From: Secundilactobacillus collinoides DSM 20515 = JCM 1123
GTDB lineage: Bacteria; Bacillota; Bacilli; Lactobacillales; Lactobacillaceae
DNA: 34,256 nucleotides
NCBI RefSeq assembly: GCF_001435975.1
Contig: NZ_AYYR01000022.1
Coordinates: forward strand, 24,001-58,256
Direction of reading: 5' to 3'
Below the pieces are notes generated by a model. The model made no database searches and was not told where the DNA came from. It worked only from the letters and a program-made list of their open reading frames with translations. Below are positions 1-8,376 of the stretch, one piece after another. How positions within the stretch are numbered: position 1 is the stretch's first letter; each line of letters opens with the position of its first letter. Both the position numbers and the translations under genes were made by a program.

Positions 1-945
1 GGTAATATTTCCTTTGTCGTCAGTCTTTATCGATTCTTTATTGATCTTTTTTAAAAGCGTTTCCGCGGCTGATTTTCCAATCAAATCAGCTTGTTGATCA
101 ATGGTGGTAATTGTGGGCTGGGACATCTGGCTGAAAATACTGTTGTCATAGCCTATGATTTGTAAATCACCGGGAACGCTTAGGTGGGCCTGCTGTGCTT
201 TGCGCATTATCTCTAATGCATACATATCATTAGCAGCAAGTACACCATCAAAATCAGAAAAATCTTTAAAAAGTTTAGGTGTTTCTTCCTTAGCGGTAAC
301 CAGTGTAAAATCACGCACAGATTGCAATTCATAAACAACTTGGCTTTGATTTAAGTAATGCAATATGCCCTCTAAACGTTCTCGAATCGGAGGCAATGAA
401 AGTGGGCCATGTTGGATAATGATTTTTTTTGCGCCGCTTGAAACAAGTGCCATTGCAGCTAACTCACCACCGCGATAATTATCGGAGGCTATTCGGGTCA
501 AACTGTCGTTGACGTGACCACTGTCAAACAACACGATTGGCGTCTCAGTATATGCAGATAAATCAGCTTCAAAGGCTGAAGAAATAATACCATCGATATT
601 ATTTTGAATTAGGGTATCAACTGATTCTTTATATCGAGCATCGTCGCCACCAGTGTCGAAAATCATAATCAATTGATACTTTAATGGTCGCAGTTTATTT
701 TCAACACTTGTTACAATTTGAGAATAAAACGGGTTGTTTAAGTCAGGAATAATCAGCCCAATCAGTTTGGAACTTTTTTGATACAGCGTTCTGGCTGTCT
801 GGTTTGGCACATAGTTAGTTTGTTTAATGATTTCTTGAATACGTTTTCGGGTTGCTTCGCCAACACGCCCAGTATTGTTGATTACGCGCGACACACTCGC
901 AACTGAGACGCCAGCCATTTTTGCAATATCCCTAATTGTGGTCAT
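1..945 (-). CDS. LacI-family transcriptional repressor of the adjacent glycoside operon (3' end cut by window edge)
   Basis: I translated this by eye: it starts at ATG 945-943 and stays open to base 1 (315 codons), so only about the last 15-25 residues of a typical 330-340 aa LacI protein are missing. The N-terminus reads MTTIRDIAKMAGVSVASVSR, the classic LacI helix-turn-helix plus hinge helix. It is followed by a periplasmic-binding-protein-like effector domain (KLIGLIIPDLNNPFYSQI near residue 60; a DGVLAANDMYALEIMRKA stretch later). A GGAGG ribosome site lies 6-10 bases upstream. The gene diverges from the glycosidase/GPH/GH3 operon and two identical GTAACCGGTTAC palindromes lie in the gap, so it very probably represses that operon and itself. 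The inducer is presumably a sugar released from the operon's substrate; it cannot be named from sequence. Confidence 0.9.
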   Translation of the reverse strand, partial: MTTIRDIAKMAGVSVASVSRVINNTGRVGEATRKRIQEIIKQTNYVPNQTARTLYQKSSKLIGLIIPDLNNPFYSQIVTSVENKLRPLKYQLIMIFDTGGDDARYKESVDTLIQNNIDGIISSAFEADLSAYTETPIVLFDSGHVNDSLTRIASDNYRGGELAAMALVSSGAKKIIIQHGPLSLPPIRERLEGILHYLNQSQVVYELQSVRDFTLVTAKEETPKLFKDFSDFDGVLAANDMYALEIMRKAQQAHLSVPGDLQIIGYDNSIFSQMSQPTITTIDQQADLIGKSAAETLLKKINKESIKTDDKGNIT

Positions 946-1001
946 ATTGCTTCCTCCCGTTTTCTTTATTGTATCTAAATCATACCACAACGTAAATTTG
1001 G

Positions 1002-1013
1002 GTAACCGGTTAC
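1002..1013. promoter_or_regulatory. LacI-type operator, copy 1 (regulator side)
   Basis: This is a perfect 12-bp palindrome, GTAACCGGTTAC, with the central CCGG-type symmetry usual for LacI-family sites. On the minus strand it sits where a -35 box would be for the regulator gene: a TATGAT -10 candidate is at 984-979, 17 bases downstream. Autoregulation is therefore likely. An identical copy lies 76 bp away, centre to centre, which would suit looping by a tetramer. Confidence 0.75.
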
Positions 1014-1031
1014 TTAATTAATTAATTAAAG

Positions 1032-1060
1032 TTGACACAGAGTTTTAAGCGTTATATATT
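1032..1060 (+). promoter_or_regulatory. Sigma-A promoter of the glycoside operon
   Basis: TTGACA (1032-1037), a 17-base spacer and TATATT (1055-1060) form a near-consensus promoter. The predicted start of transcription is about 1067, only some 10 bases before operator copy 2. Strong repression in the absence of inducer is the simplest reading. Confidence 0.8.
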
Positions 1061-1075
1061 ATACACATACTAAAT

Positions 1076-1091
1076 GAGTAACCGGTTACTC
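1076..1091. promoter_or_regulatory. LacI-type operator, copy 2 (operon side)
   Basis: GAGTAACCGGTTACTC is a perfect 16-bp palindrome that contains the same 12-bp core as the site at 1002-1013. It lies just downstream of the predicted transcription start and upstream of the ribosome site (AGGAGG, 1100-1105), so a bound repressor would block initiation or early elongation. Confidence 0.8.
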
Positions 1092-1112
1092 AAACCAACA
1101 GGAGGACACAAT

Positions 1113-2657
1113 ATGACGACAACAGAACAATGGCAAACATTTGAATTGATCCTTTCGGGACCTTCAACAGGTAACCCATTTACGGAAACGACGTTATTTG
1201 CAATTTTTGAAAACGCTAACAAAAAGATTAAAATTCGCGGCTTTTATGATGGAGAAGGGGTTTATAAAGTGCGCTTCATGCCTAATCGTATTGGCGAGTG
1301 GCACTATGTTACACAATCAAATGTAACCGCTTTAGATAAAACTGAGGGCGACTTTACCGTTTCTGCTGCAACCGCAGATAATCACGGCCCGGTAGTCGTT
1401 TCAAATCGGACGAGCTTTGCATATGCCGATGGTACGCCATACGCGCCAGTTGGAACAACTGCTTACGCATGGGCAGTACAGGACGAAGCCACTCAGCAAC
1501 AGACGTTAAATACTTTGCGTGCAAATAACTTCAATAAAATTCGGATGACGGTGTTTCCTAAATACTATGATTACAACACTAAGGAACCGCAACAATATCC
1601 TTACGTTGGCGACATGCCGCAAAGCACACATCCTTTTACCAATGATGATTGGGCAGTTAAGCAAGAAGACATTCGATTTGATTTTTCACGATTTAATCCG
1701 CAGTATTTTCAGCATTTAGAACAAAGAATTAAAGATTTGGATGCCCTAGGCATTCAAGCAGATTTGATCCTATTTCATCCGTATGACCACTGGGGCTTTG
1801 CCAGGATGGGTAAGCACTTTAACCATCTATATTTGCAATATATCGTAGCTCGGTTAGCCAGTTTTAAAAATGTTTGGTGGTCACTTGCCAATGAATACGA
1901 TTTGATGGACATCGCCGGCCAAATCCATTTGGGCGAATGGGACGATCTTTGCCAAACGGTATCCTTGGAAGACCCATCAGACCATTTATTGTCGATTCAC
2001 AACTTCTATGATTTGCCGCGCCATGGGTTTACGACTAATAACTGGTACGACTATTCCAAACCGTGGATCACGCATTTGAGTATTCAAAATTTTTCAATGT
2101 ATCGGAGTGCTGAATGGCAACATGGTTATCAAAAGCCAGTTATTTTTGATGAATGTCGTTACGAAGGAAACATTGAGATGGGATGGGGAGATCTTTCGGC
2201 TGAAGAAGAAGCCGATAATTTCTGGAAAGCAATGTGTCATGGCGCGTATGCCAGTCATGGTGAAACGTTAATTGATAAACCACATACGGCACGACCAATT
2301 TGGTGGGCGCACGGTGGCAAGCTCTACGGTGAAAGTTACAAACGTATTAATTACCTCGCACAATTAATTACTGACAATGGTCTGACAGATCTTAAACCAA
2401 TTGGGATCCAAACGGCTAACTGGGAGCTTTATGCCGGCGCTACTCGAGATGATAACAATGTAATCGTATACTTTGGTACGAGTCAGCCAAGATTTGAAAG
2501 ATTACCTTTCTTACCAGACGGGAAAAAGTACTCTGCTCAGTTGATCAACACGTGGGATATGACGAAGCAGGCTTTTAAAAATGACATTGACAGTGACACG
2601 TGGTTTGAAATGCCGCAACACAAGTATCAAGCGCTGTTGCTGACTGCAAAGGAGTAG
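1113..2657 (+). CDS. Glycoside hydrolase, clan GH-A-like TIM barrel (DUF5060 / DUF4038-apiosidase-like / DUF5605 architecture)
   Basis: The 514 aa protein has no signal peptide, so it acts in the cytoplasm on an imported glycoside. Residues 1-85 form a beta-rich DUF5060-like domain (FELILSGPSTGNPF; GFYDGEGVYKVRFMP). Residues from about 95 to 420 are a TIM barrel resembling the DUF4038/apiosidase-like family, and a small C-terminal beta domain of DUF5605 type follows. Two glutamates sit at the expected catalytic places: E261 in WSLANEYD (acid/base) and E347 in IFDECRYEG (nucleophile). I chose ATG 1113 because AGGAGG (1100-1105) is 7 bases upstream; an in-frame ATG at 1074 lies inside the operator region and has no ribosome site. 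It is first in an operon with a GPH transporter and a GH3 enzyme. The family assignment rests on recalled domain features and the exact substrate is unknown. Confidence 0.8.
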   Translation: MTTTEQWQTFELILSGPSTGNPFTETTLFAIFENANKKIKIRGFYDGEGVYKVRFMPNRIGEWHYVTQSNVTALDKTEGDFTVSAATADNHGPVVVSNRTSFAYADGTPYAPVGTTAYAWAVQDEATQQQTLNTLRANNFNKIRMTVFPKYYDYNTKEPQQYPYVGDMPQSTHPFTNDDWAVKQEDIRFDFSRFNPQYFQHLEQRIKDLDALGIQADLILFHPYDHWGFARMGKHFNHLYLQYIVARLASFKNVWWSLANEYDLMDIAGQIHLGEWDDLCQTVSLEDPSDHLLSIHNFYDLPRHGFTTNNWYDYSKPWITHLSIQNFSMYRSAEWQHGYQKPVIFDECRYEGNIEMGWGDLSAEEEADNFWKAMCHGAYASHGETLIDKPHTARPIWWAHGGKLYGESYKRINYLAQLITDNGLTDLKPIGIQTANWELYAGATRDDNNVIVYFGTSQPRFERLPFLPDGKKYSAQLINTWDMTKQAFKNDIDSDTWFEMPQHKYQALLLTAKE

Positions 2658-2661
2658 GCTA

Positions 2662-4059
2662 ATGACTGATACGGAACAACTTAAAACAAACAGTAATTAT
2701 GTACCTCATTTTTTGGAAAAATTTGCGTTTGGAATGGGGGATTTTTGGACGAGTATTGCCTATAACGCTATGGCAACATACCTGACAATGTTTTATACCG
2801 ATATTGTCGGTATTTCAGCCGGAACGGCGGCGATGATTCTACTATCTGTACGGTTTATCATTGCGGTATGGGATTTGATTGTCGGTGTTTTAGTCGATCG
2901 TACCAAGTCCAAAGAAGGCAAAGCACGGCCCTGGGTCCTCAAAGCTGGCATTTTGTTTGGCATCAGTTTCATTTTGCTGTTCACCAATCCGTTTGCTGGG
3001 TCAAATTCTCCGATGGCCGTTGTCTACGCCTTTGGGATTTACTTTGTCGTTAACTTTTTCTATTCAGCAGTTAATATTCCTTATGGATCGCTGAATTCGT
3101 TGATTACAAGCAACATTAACCAGCGCACAACATTAAATGTGTATCGGATGTTGATTGCTAACGTGGGTTCAGTTCTGCTTTCATTGATTGCAATGCCATT
3201 CATTAATCTCTTCCCGGCAAAATCACCAATGGGCTGGGGCTTGCTCTTTGGTTTTATCGGAGTTCTGATTCCTTTCGGTTACTACTTCACTTATAAGTTC
3301 ACTAAAGAACGGGTCACGCCAGTCGCAGAAAATGACGATACACCCAAAGAAGTTATTAGTTTAAAGCGTCAGTTTGGGTCATTGTTTAAGAATAAATACT
3401 GGTGGATCACAACGATTTTTGGATTAGCAAACTGGATTTACCAAGGTATTGCAAATGGGATGAACGCCTACATTGCAAAATATGTGCTTAACGACTCAAA
3501 CTTGATGTCCATTCTGGGTGTTGCCACAGTGCTCCCAGTTGTGATTGGGTTACCGTTTTCGGGAGCTATTATTCAAAAGGTCGGTAAACGAAACGCTGCA
3601 ATTGGCGGCTTAGTCATTATCATCTTAGCCAGTCTGGTTATTTTAATTAATCCTTATAGCGAAACAGTGATTGTCACTAGTATCCTCCTCCGGGCAGTGG
3701 GACTCGTTCCCGTTTCAGCTGCTTCAAACCCAATGTTGACGGACGTGATTGATTTTGGAGAGTGGAAATACGGTTTTCGGTCTGACGGACTTGTTTTTTC
3801 GGCAAACAGCTTTGGTATGAAAATCGGGATGGGCTTGTCCAGTGCAATGGTCGCGTGGGTATTAGCGCTATCACATTACAACGGTCAGTTAGCGCATCAA
3901 TCAGGTTATACACTGACGAGCATTTTAAACGCCTTTACCTGGGTACCAGTCGCTGTGTCGGTCTTCATGATTATCTTGATGATTTTCTACGATTTGGATA
4001 AAAAGAATAAGCAGATCTCACAGGATCTTGCTGCGCGTGGTGAAGGACAGGGCAATTAA
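2662..4059 (+). CDS. GPH-family (glycoside-pentoside-hexuronide) cation symporter
   Basis: The 465 aa integral membrane protein has about 12 hydrophobic segments. The N-terminal half carries the GPH signature around residue 70-95 (WDLIVGVLVDRTKSKEGKARPW), which places it in the melibiose/xyloside carrier group within the MFS superfamily. It starts at ATG 2662, four bases after the upstream stop, with AAGGAG nearby. Lying between two intracellular glycosidases, it is the probable importer of the glycoside that both enzymes process, driven by a cation gradient. There is no phosphotransferase IIA extension at the C-terminus (it ends in a short charged tail), so PTS-type control through this protein is not expected. 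Substrate not predictable from sequence. Confidence 0.9.
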   Translation: MTDTEQLKTNSNYVPHFLEKFAFGMGDFWTSIAYNAMATYLTMFYTDIVGISAGTAAMILLSVRFIIAVWDLIVGVLVDRTKSKEGKARPWVLKAGILFGISFILLFTNPFAGSNSPMAVVYAFGIYFVVNFFYSAVNIPYGSLNSLITSNINQRTTLNVYRMLIANVGSVLLSLIAMPFINLFPAKSPMGWGLLFGFIGVLIPFGYYFTYKFTKERVTPVAENDDTPKEVISLKRQFGSLFKNKYWWITTIFGLANWIYQGIANGMNAYIAKYVLNDSNLMSILGVATVLPVVIGLPFSGAIIQKVGKRNAAIGGLVIIILASLVILINPYSETVIVTSILLRAVGLVPVSAASNPMLTDVIDFGEWKYGFRSDGLVFSANSFGMKIGMGLSSAMVAWVLALSHYNGQLAHQSGYTLTSILNAFTWVPVAVSVFMIILMIFYDLDKKNKQISQDLAARGEGQGN

Positions 4060-4079
4060 TTCATAGCAGGAGAATGACA

Positions 4080-6302
4080 ATGACGATACGATTCGATTTA
4101 ACATTTGTCCAAGGACTGACAGTGGCTGAAAAAGCCGAGTTGGTTAGTGGTAAGAATTTTTGGTTCACCGCTGAAAATAAGGGGCAACAGATTCCCAAAT
4201 TGATGATGACTGATGGGCCATCTGGATTACGCAAGCAGGCCAGCAGTGCGGACGCGCTTGGCCTAAATCAAAGTGTGGAGGCTGTATGCTTCCCAAGTGC
4301 TGCTTTAACCGCTAGTTCGTTTAACGTGGATATGCTTTACGAATTAGGCGAAAATCTCGGTACGGCTGCTAGAGTAGAAGATGTGGATGTCTTATTGGGG
4401 CCAGGTGTGAACATGAAACGTACGCCGTTGGCCGGTCGAAATTTTGAGTATTTTTCTGAAGACCCCTACCTTGCGGGTGAATTAGGTAGTGCGTACGTGA
4501 AAGGCGTTCAGTCTCAAGGAGTTGGCGTCAGCGTAAAACATTTTGCAGCTAATAATCGTGAGAATCAGCGGTTTACGTCAAGTTCTAACGTTGATGAACG
4601 TGCACTACGTGAAATTTATTTGGCTGCATTTGAAAAAATTGTTAAGCAGGCACATCCGGCAACCTTGATGTGTTCGTATAACGCAATCAACGGTGTATTG
4701 AATTCTCAGAACTATCGCCTACTGACTCAGATTTTACGTAATGAGTGGGGATTTGAAGGACTTGTTATGTCAGATTGGGGTGCGGTTGCTGATAATATTG
4801 CTGCTTTAAAAGCCGGTTTGGATCTGGAAATGCCGGGGAATGGTAATTATTCATCGAAACGAATTGTTGAAGCGGTATCGACTGGAGATTTGGATGAAGC
4901 GCGGTTAGATACGGCTGCATTACGAGTATTGAAACTGGTTGAAACTTACCATGTTAACGCTACAGCAGTTCATGATTATGATAAGGAACAGCAACATGAA
5001 TTTGCGAAACGTGCAGCCGAAGACAGTATCGTTCTTTTGAAGAATAAAGGGGCTGTTCTACCCATTAAAACTAAGGATTCCATCGCAATTATAGGTGAAT
5101 TAGCAGACAAACCCAGATATCAGGGTGGTGGCAGTTCTCATGTCAACGCACATCAACTAGTATCGCCACTTGATGCAGCAAAGGCCGGAACACAAGTTGT
5201 GACTTACGCCCAAGGCTATCGACTGGCAGAAGCTAATGCGGATGATAAACTTGTCGCTGAGGCAGTAAATCTTGCTCATAATGTTGATAAAGTAATCATG
5301 TTTGCCGGCGTACCAGAGGCCATGGAATCGGAAGGTTTTGACAAGACGACCTTTGATCTGCCAGCTAATCAAACAAGTCTCATTTCAAAATTGAGCGAAG
5401 CAAATACAAATCTCATCATTGTTTTACAGAACGGTTCAGCCGTTTCAATGCCTTGGAAGAATCAAGTGGAGGCAATTGTTGAGACTTATCTTGCAGGTGA
5501 GGCTGTTGGTGAGGCCACTTGGCATATTTTGACAGGCGTTGTTAATCCATCAGGCAAATTAGCGGAGACGTTTCCCGTTAGAATTGAGGATAATCCAACC
5601 TTTGGAACATTTAATGCAAGTCCAGAGGCTGAAAATTATCATGAAGGTATTTATGTTGGATACCGTTACTATGATTTGAAACATAAACGGGTGAACTTTC
5701 CTTTTGGGTACGGATTGAGTTATACGCAATTTACCTATCATGACTTATCAGTAACGTCCGATGAAACTCAAGTACAAATGTCATTTATCATTTCAAATAC
5801 TGGTGAAGTTGCTGGTAAAGAGACGGCTCAAATTTATGTCCAAAATCTAGCAAGTCGGGTTGAAGTACCTGAACAAGAGCTTAGACGATTTGTAAAGGTG
5901 GCATTGAACCCTGGCGAAAGTCGGCAAATCAAACTGTCTTTAAACCGCCGATGCTTCGCCTGGTACAATGATAATGATGCAAAGTGGCAGGTTGATAATG
6001 GCGACTACTGCATCATGGTCGGTAGTTCATCACGAGATATTCGGTTAGAAAAAGTCGTTGCGGTGCGGTTGGGCAGCCCGCTAACGAGTAAAATTGGGCC
6101 GGATACTTACTTGAGCGAAATCATCAACCGACCTGAACTACAAGAGGCACTTCAGCAATCGGGATTAAAGGACATTCTTGATCAAGTGGTTACTGGTAAT
6201 AGTAGTGAAATTTTGAAGAACATGCCATTTCGTGCATCAATTATGTTTGGTGCTTCTCCAACGCAAATGAAAACATTCTTAAAATTAATTGAGGCATCTT
6301 GA
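4080..6302 (+). CDS. Glycoside hydrolase family 3 beta-glycosidase
   Basis: This is a 740 aa GH3 enzyme with the usual order: an N-terminal (beta/alpha)8 domain, an alpha/beta sandwich domain and a C-terminal fibronectin III-like domain (from about residue 560). The nucleophile is D232 in GLVMSDWGAV. The probable acid/base lies in the ESEG motif (E416-E418) followed by FDKTTFDLP. Substrate-site motifs KHFAANNRE and GRNFEYFSEDPYLAG are present. The start is set at ATG 4080 because AGGAG (4068-4072) is 7 bases upstream; ATG 4074 would leave one base. With no signal peptide it works in the cytoplasm. Family members split beta-glucosides, beta-xylosides or alpha-L-arabinosides. Its operon partners suggest it removes a terminal sugar from the same imported glycoside. 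Confidence 0.92.
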   Translation: MTIRFDLTFVQGLTVAEKAELVSGKNFWFTAENKGQQIPKLMMTDGPSGLRKQASSADALGLNQSVEAVCFPSAALTASSFNVDMLYELGENLGTAARVEDVDVLLGPGVNMKRTPLAGRNFEYFSEDPYLAGELGSAYVKGVQSQGVGVSVKHFAANNRENQRFTSSSNVDERALREIYLAAFEKIVKQAHPATLMCSYNAINGVLNSQNYRLLTQILRNEWGFEGLVMSDWGAVADNIAALKAGLDLEMPGNGNYSSKRIVEAVSTGDLDEARLDTAALRVLKLVETYHVNATAVHDYDKEQQHEFAKRAAEDSIVLLKNKGAVLPIKTKDSIAIIGELADKPRYQGGGSSHVNAHQLVSPLDAAKAGTQVVTYAQGYRLAEANADDKLVAEAVNLAHNVDKVIMFAGVPEAMESEGFDKTTFDLPANQTSLISKLSEANTNLIIVLQNGSAVSMPWKNQVEAIVETYLAGEAVGEATWHILTGVVNPSGKLAETFPVRIEDNPTFGTFNASPEAENYHEGIYVGYRYYDLKHKRVNFPFGYGLSYTQFTYHDLSVTSDETQVQMSFIISNTGEVAGKETAQIYVQNLASRVEVPEQELRRFVKVALNPGESRQIKLSLNRRCFAWYNDNDAKWQVDNGDYCIMVGSSSRDIRLEKVVAVRLGSPLTSKIGPDTYLSEIINRPELQEALQQSGLKDILDQVVTGNSSEILKNMPFRASIMFGASPTQMKTFLKLIEAS

Positions 6303-6674
6303 TTACAAGAGCGTGTAGGACGAAAGGTAATTTTGCCTCTAGTCGTTTGTCACATGTTTAGACTAGATAACAAAGTACATGCGGAATGAAACTTTTATTC
6401 CCTGTATCATCTAATCTTAGAACATTTGAATTTGCACTGAAGGCAATTTTCATTCGCTAGTCTTTATTTGCTGACGAGAGTTGGTATCGGTTCCAATCTC
6501 AGGGCTTTCTTCACGTACCTTATCGGCAGTTTGCCGGTGACAAAATTGAGAAAGTAGCTGTGTATTCCGACACCAATAAGGGGTCTAAAGTCGCTCGGTA
6601 ATTGTCTGTATGAAGAGAAATATAAGTTGTTTAAAGGATACTTGATAAAGATAATAAATTTAAACCTAAATAAT
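6303..6674. other. Intergenic stretch between convergent operons; no gene recognised
   Basis: There is no convincing ORF with a ribosome site. It holds a small inverted repeat CTAGTC (6339-6344) / GACTAG (6361-6366) and a GGAAT/ATTCC hairpin near 6383-6401. From about 6625 down to 6464, the minus strand can be read without a stop as a peptide-like stretch ending LRLEPIPTLVSK. It has no start codon or ribosome site, and its open frame continues only as a shadow of the neighbouring symporter gene. Confidence 0.5.
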
Positions 6675-6719
6675 AAAAAACCGTATTCGGCTGATCCCGA
6701 ATACGGTTTTGTTGTTTTT
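6675..6719. terminator. Bidirectional intrinsic terminator
   Basis: A perfect 10-bp stem, CCGTATTCGG (6681-6690) / CCGAATACGG (6697-6706), has a 6-base loop. It is flanked by A-rich sequence on the left and TTTTGTTGTTTTT on the right. It therefore works for the minus-strand symporter gene that ends at 6729 and, for the plus strand, for the glycoside operon arriving from the left. Confidence 0.88.
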
Positions 6720-6728
6720 AAAAAGTGT

Positions 6729-8021
6729 TTACCGACCAGTAACCACCGATCCGCCAACCAAAGCCTTATCATCCTTAGGTGTAAATTCACCTTCAGATTT
6801 GGCAATGACAACGGCAGATAGTCCGTTACCAGCAATGTTAACAGCGGCCCGAGCCATATCAACGATCCGGTCGATCCCGGCGATGAAGGCCAAGCCTGAA
6901 GCTGGAACACCAATTGTTGACATGGTGGCCAACAGAACGACGAAGCAGGCACCTGAGACACCGGCAGTCCCCTTAGACGTCAGCATCAACACAAGAACCA
7001 ACGTGATTTGTTGGGTGATGGAAAGGTTGATGTTGTATGCCTGGGCTAAGAATAGGGCGGCCAATGATTCGTATAAAGCAGCGCCATCCAAGTTAAATGA
7101 GTACCCAGTTGGGATTACCAGTGAAACGATGGACTTGCTTGCACCGTAATCGGTAAGACGTTCCATCAGTTGCGGCATAACGGCTTCTGAACTTGCGGTC
7201 GAGAAGGTCAAAATGATTTCGTTCTTGATGTAGTTTAACAGGTGGAATAAGTTGACCTTGAAGATCCGGGCGGTGATGCCCAGAACACCAACGATAAAGA
7301 TGATGAACCCGAGGTAACAGAGACCGACGAAGTACCCCAGTGGCAGCAACGCCGATATTCCCATTTGCGCGATGGTGGCACCAATTAAGGCACAAACACC
7401 AATTGGCGCTAATTTCATGATCCAGTTGGTGACTTTGAACATCACTTGTGACATGGCGTTTAAGAAGTCGATAATGATCTGACCCTTTTCACCAAGACTG
7501 GCAGTTCCTAAACCAAAGAGGATACAGAAGAGAATGATTGGCATCATATCACCGGCACTAAGTGAGGCGAAAATGTTAGTTGGGACGATACTCATAATCG
7601 TTCCCCAAACCCCACCATCCGAGTTATAGGTTTTAGCACTCTTCAAGTATGAACTAATGTCGCCAGCGGTCAAAGACTTGATGTCAACGAAGGTTCCGGG
7701 ATGGAAGACGTTGGCGATGATCAAGCCTAAGATAATGGCAATGGTGGTAATGACTTCGAAGTAGATCAGGGTCTTAATACCGACCCGGCCAAGCTTTTTA
7801 ATGTTTCCCATGCTGGCAATTCCGACTGTTAGACATGAAATAACGATTGGAATCATGATCATTTGAATTAAATCGATGAACATTGTCCCGATATTGTTCA
7901 TGGCGGTAATGGCGGTGGTGTTCTTATAGAAAACCATCCCCATGCCGATGCCCAAGACCAGGCCAATCATAATTTGCCAGCTCAGCGAAATTCTAAATCG
8001 CTTGCTTTTTTTTGCTTCCAT
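6729..8021 (-). CDS. Dicarboxylate/amino acid:cation symporter (DAACS family, GltT/GltP-like)
   Basis: The 430 aa polytopic protein imports glutamate, aspartate or C4-dicarboxylates with H+ or Na+. The family landmarks are in order: a serine-rich re-entrant loop TASSEAVMP near residue 277, the TM7 motif NLDGAALY, re-entrant loop 2 with SKGTAGVSGA, and the TM8 motif IDRIVDMARAAVNIAGN, which contains the Asp and Arg that bind acidic substrates. The Arg favours an acidic amino acid or dicarboxylate over a neutral substrate. It starts at ATG 8021 with an AAGGAGC ribosome site. It is a single-gene unit, ended by the hairpin at 6681-6706. Its link to the neighbouring nitrogen genes is only by position. 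Confidence 0.92.
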   Translation of the reverse strand: MEAKKSKRFRISLSWQIMIGLVLGIGMGMVFYKNTTAITAMNNIGTMFIDLIQMIMIPIVISCLTVGIASMGNIKKLGRVGIKTLIYFEVITTIAIILGLIIANVFHPGTFVDIKSLTAGDISSYLKSAKTYNSDGGVWGTIMSIVPTNIFASLSAGDMMPIILFCILFGLGTASLGEKGQIIIDFLNAMSQVMFKVTNWIMKLAPIGVCALIGATIAQMGISALLPLGYFVGLCYLGFIIFIVGVLGITARIFKVNLFHLLNYIKNEIILTFSTASSEAVMPQLMERLTDYGASKSIVSLVIPTGYSFNLDGAALYESLAALFLAQAYNINLSITQQITLVLVLMLTSKGTAGVSGACFVVLLATMSTIGVPASGLAFIAGIDRIVDMARAAVNIAGNGLSAVVIAKSEGEFTPKDDKALVGGSVVTGR

Positions 8022-8322
8022 AGATAAGCTCCTTAATTTGAATACCTTTGATTAAAAAATGGTGATAGAAATAGACTAATTAAATTCCACTTCAATTAAA
8101 CTAGGCTGGGGAGCTTAAAGCAAGCTTAAGTTAACGATAAAATCGATGGGGTGATAGCTGAAATATCGATTCTCCTGCCAATGGTAAATGACAAATGAAA
8201 CGCTAATTGGAACCGCTTTTTTACTTTAAAATGTCAACAAATGTCGCTGACTGTGATAGATAAATACTATCAATCAAATTAGTAATAATGTCAAAGATTT
8301 TGCCGGTTCTCCCACATTGCAC
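8022..8322. other. Upstream region of the DAACS symporter gene; no gene seen
   Basis: About 300 bases with no supported ORF. It contains an inverted repeat TGATAG (8254-8259) / CTATCA (8267-8272) with a 7-base A/T spacer, and a wider pair AATCGAT / ATCGATT around 8142-8173. Either could be an operator for the symporter gene. A TTGACA lies on the minus strand at 8237-8232, but no good -10 box is at the right distance, so I do not call a promoter. Confidence 0.4.
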
Positions 8323-8352
8323 AAAAAAGGGTCGTCCATTCCTGAACGACCC
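8323..8352 (-). terminator. Intrinsic terminator of the SDR gene
   Basis: The stem GGGTCGT (8329-8335) / ACGACCC (8346-8352) has a 10-base loop. On the minus strand it is followed by six T residues (A-run 8323-8328). It lies 25 bases past the SDR stop codon. Confidence 0.85.
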
Positions 8353-8376
8353 GTAAAACACGATTAATATCTATAG

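Noticed and set aside
1074-1112. Upstream ATG that would extend the first hydrolase by 13 residues
   Set aside because: It lies between promoter and operator, its codons run through the palindrome, and it has no ribosome site. ATG 1113 has AGGAGG at 7 bases.
6464-6961. A minus-strand gene of 165 codons overlapping the DAACS gene end
   Set aside because: Most of it is an out-of-frame shadow of the symporter and it crosses a strong terminator.
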